Positions 62,187 to 64,000 of a DNA stretch of 64,000 nt are shown here, in pieces. This DNA is from Dyella flagellata. GTDB lineage: Bacteria; Pseudomonadota; Gammaproteobacteria; Xanthomonadales; Rhodanobacteraceae. The notes under the pieces were generated by a model that saw only the letters and a program-made list of their open reading frames with translations, had not been told where the DNA came from and ran no database searches. Made by a program: the position numbers and the translations under genes. Every line of letters begins with the position of its first letter. The stretch's first letter is position 1. The DNA is taken from the NCBI RefSeq assembly GCF_030160275.1, contig NZ_BSOA01000050.1, positions 124,001 through 188,000 on the forward strand, read 5' to 3'.

Positions 62187-62855
62187 TTACTTTGTGGGCG
62201 TCTTATCTCGCCGTACTGCGTGTGCTTGCCCGAAGAGGATGTCGGCAATTTCCTGCATCTTCCTCGAGGCGCTATCACCGAAGTAGCCTGCGATAAACCC
62301 GAGCGATACGAATGATGCTCCACCGTGACTGTGGTTAACGTCAAAACCGAAAAGCCCAGCGTCCGCTAGTGCACCAACTGCAAAAGCAAAACCACCAGCT
62401 AGTAGTGGAGAAAGAACTCGCCATAGTTCGCGGTCCTCGTTCCAGTATCCGCGAGCGGCGACCTTGTAAAGGTATTTCAGGCCAAATAGTGACCCGCCAA
62501 GCACGCCGGCAAACACCATATACGCATATCTGTTTAGTGTTGCCGCGCGTAATGTATGGCCTTTGCAGTCAAGCCAAATAGCCAGATCTCCGTGCCACGT
62601 CAGCAGGATACCCACTAAGGCCAGCGCAAACACTAATGTTACGTATGCTGCTTCGCAACGAATTCGGATGATGATGTGTCGGGGATAACGAGTTTCCCAA
62701 TTAAATCTGGGGCGCTCATCATCATTGATCTTTTCGTCCTCTGAGCTTGGAGGAGTGGAGTTTGCCTGCGCTCTTGCGAATATAGCCTTGTCGTCGGCAT
62801 TTGAAGGGCCGGCGGGCTTGTTCTGTTCAGGCGGCGGGCAGTCACCTTCGCTCAC
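62187..62855 (-). CDS. four-helix membrane protein, candidate effector
   Basis: 222 residues with a GTG start that overlaps the TGA of the HIT gene (GTGA), so translation is coupled. A polar, Pro/Asp-rich cytosolic N-terminus (1-60) precedes four hydrophobic helices at about 69-87, 109-129, 147-169 and 179-192, then a basic C-terminal tail. No known family was recognised. Thirteen bases separate it from the fusion gene. Membrane proteins in such operons often serve as killing or signalling effectors, but nothing in the sequence proves it. Confidence 0.75.
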   Translation of the reverse strand: MSEGDCPPPEQNKPAGPSNADDKAIFARAQANSTPPSSEDEKINDDERPRFNWETRYPRHIIIRIRCEAAYVTLVFALALVGILLTWHGDLAIWLDCKGHTLRAATLNRYAYMVFAGVLGGSLFGLKYLYKVAARGYWNEDRELWRVLSPLLAGGFAFAVGALADAGLFGFDVNHSHGGASFVSLGFIAGYFGDSASRKMQEIADILFGQAHAVRRDKTPTK

Positions 62856-63514
62856 GCAACTGAGGCCAACTCGGCATTGCTGAAGTTAAGTAGCCTTCTT
62901 GCGCTTTCTTTGGTTAAGTCGTACTGAGGATGGGTTTTATAGTCAAAGAGATCTGGGCAGCCAAGGCGCGTTGCTATGACTTGCCGAAAAAACTGCGATC
63001 TACCTTCACGCAGAATGGCTAACTGTCCAACTGTTGCGTCGGAGTCGTACCTATCGGCAACGAATAGATATTCGTTCCCGGCCACGACCGAGCTTATTTC
63101 TGTTGCGCGGCAGGTCTGCCAACGTAGCGTTTCGTCAAACTGTTCTGACGCAGATTCGAGGCTGAATGAGAGCGGTACCAGATGCATATGTGCATGTGCA
63201 GTACCGCAACTGGTTTGAGACAAGTGGTGCTGGCTACCGTGCTCAAATACCACAGTGGGTCCGAAGTCCTTGGTGACAATTCGGTGAGCTTGGTCTAAGA
63301 AACGAAAGAATGCTTTGGAGCCGTACTGCGACAACAGGTTGAGGGTGTGTTGCCGAGGTGCGACCAGCGACCACCCTTTCACTAGGGCGCCGACTGAGAC
63401 AAATGCCGCGTACTGCTCTCCCTTAAGCCAAGGGGAGTCATGGAGAGCCGCGATATCAGCCGTACCTTCAACAATCGAGCAGAACCGGCAGGTGCCCCGC
63501 GAGGCGGTTGGCAT
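62852..63514 (-). CDS. HIT-family nucleotide-binding protein
   Basis: 220 residues from the Met at 63514, which has GGAG 6 bases upstream (the longer frame to 63538 lacks one). A CxxC pair near the start (C9, C12) recalls zinc-binding HIT proteins. The histidine triad is AHAHMH (H107, H109, H111), preceded by VVFEHGSQ, the usual beta strand and E-H-G. A C-terminal extension of about 100 residues ends in KESARRLLNFSNAEL. HIT enzymes hydrolyse or transfer nucleotidyl groups (Ap4A, AMP-lysine, dinucleotides). It is the first gene of the operon. Confidence 0.88.
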   Translation of the reverse strand: MPTASRGTCRFCSIVEGTADIAALHDSPWLKGEQYAAFVSVGALVKGWSLVAPRQHTLNLLSQYGSKAFFRFLDQAHRIVTKDFGPTVVFEHGSQHHLSQTSCGTAHAHMHLVPLSFSLESASEQFDETLRWQTCRATEISSVVAGNEYLFVADRYDSDATVGQLAILREGRSQFFRQVIATRLGCPDLFDYKTHPQYDLTKESARRLLNFSNAELASVA

Positions 63515-63962
63515 TTGTATCTCCAGATCGGGCTTCATGTTGATCTTATCATTTGAGGTTGCCGGCGAGCATCCTAGCCTTCTAGCCAGAAAGGTCGCCT
63601 AAATCTTTGTTATTGAAAAGATATAGGGTTCCTCCGCCCTTTCGCAAGTAGCCCCATTGTGGTTCAGCTAGGCTGCGTCTCCACCGCGAGCAGCTCTGGT
63701 CAACGCACGCCAGAGCAGTCTGGGGGTAACTATGGGGGTAGGCCAGCTCTTGCCGACTCCATATATCAAGGTTTATCCGGTAGTTGTTTGTTTTATGTGA
63801 GTCCACCCATACCGCCATTCTTTCAAGGCGCATCGCCGCTAGCCGTCGTCTGGGCCAGATGGCGCGCGGCTTGGCTGGACGCGGGCTAGGACATCGTAAA
63901 AAATAACCTGGTGGGGAATTGCGGTGCAGGAAATGCGCCCAGCGAGAGCGTTAGATAGGGCG
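63515..63962. promoter_or_regulatory. upstream region of the HIT operon and island edge
   Basis: About 450 bases. The promoter of the HIT-led operon should be here on the minus strand. The frame at 63582-63833 has no ribosome site and overlaps the presumed promoter, so I do not call it. No integrase or tRNA was seen. Confidence 0.4.
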
Positions 63963-64000
63963 CAATCGGGAACATCCAAAAGAAGCGGTCCCTGGCCAAC
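63963..64000 (+). repeat. GGGGACATCC repeat, copy 4 (cut by the window end)
   Basis: Left end only: CAATCGGGAACATCC, then AAGCGGTCCCTGGCCAAC, in the same orientation as the other copies. Confidence 0.7.

Noticed and set aside
63582-63833. 83-residue frame near the window end
   Set aside because: No start signal or motif, and it occupies the presumed promoter of the HIT operon. It could be a remnant, but nothing identifies it.

Overview
The window looks like chromosomal DNA of a high-GC gammaproteobacterium of the Xanthomonadales, most likely a Rhodanobacteraceae member (Dyella or Rhodanobacter type). The basis is base composition, the secreted S53 and S9 peptidases, the STN-type TonB receptor with FecI/FecR regulators, and intergenic double hairpins of the TGGGATnnnnATCCCA kind. 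The genus is an inference. I saw no rRNA, tRNA, CRISPR array or intact transposase.

1-13.6 kb (mostly minus strand) is an envelope and secretion region. It holds a secreted beta-propeller protein, a polysaccharide deacetylase, an STN-type TonB receptor, a secreted S53 peptidase with PKD and P domains, a long inverted repeat, a FecR anti-sigma factor overlapped by a FecI-like sigma factor, and an OmpH/Skp-like protein on the plus strand. The sigma/anti-sigma pair probably controls the receptor and perhaps the protease.

13.8-25.5 kb holds a secreted isoamylase, a DUF4142 protein, a CHASE2 membrane protein paired with a LysM-FecR protein, a hybrid histidine kinase divergent from a LuxR-type response regulator, and a PAS-GGDEF diguanylate cyclase. 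25.5-36 kb holds a decayed GH31 glycosidase fragment, a second S53 peptidase, a tetR-yciI-tag operon with a perfect 20-bp operator-like palindrome, a VOC protein, an alpha/beta hydrolase, a divergent TetR/metallo-hydrolase pair, an overlapping MFS-cysteine desulfurase pair and an ArsR-SRPBCC operon.

36-46.4 kb holds a Fic protein behind a six-half-site operator array, an SMP-30 lactonase, an ATP-grasp gene behind what looks like an SAH riboswitch, an HDOD-GAF protein followed by a candidate C-rich sRNA, an S9 peptidase and a ClC-CBS channel. 46.4-56.9 kb is more accessory in character. It has two paralogous RibD/DHFR-like genes about 6.3 kb apart, a cold-shock gene, a cPLA2-like lipase with an unknown partner, an O-methyltransferase, a secreted protein, and an incomplete phosphorelay (LuxR regulator plus an Hpt protein whose receiver lacks its Asp). 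Between these genes lie copies of a 116-bp palindrome-ended repeat.

57-63.6 kb is visibly more AT-rich and looks acquired. A D12-class adenine methylase converges on an operon, read on the minus strand, of a HIT-family protein, a four-helix membrane protein, an 877-residue fusion of PEP-synthase-like ATP-grasp and phosphohistidine domains with a MazG-like pyrophosphohydrolase, and a ParB-domain protein. This is the best candidate in the window for an undescribed system; a nucleotide-based defence role is inference from its parts.
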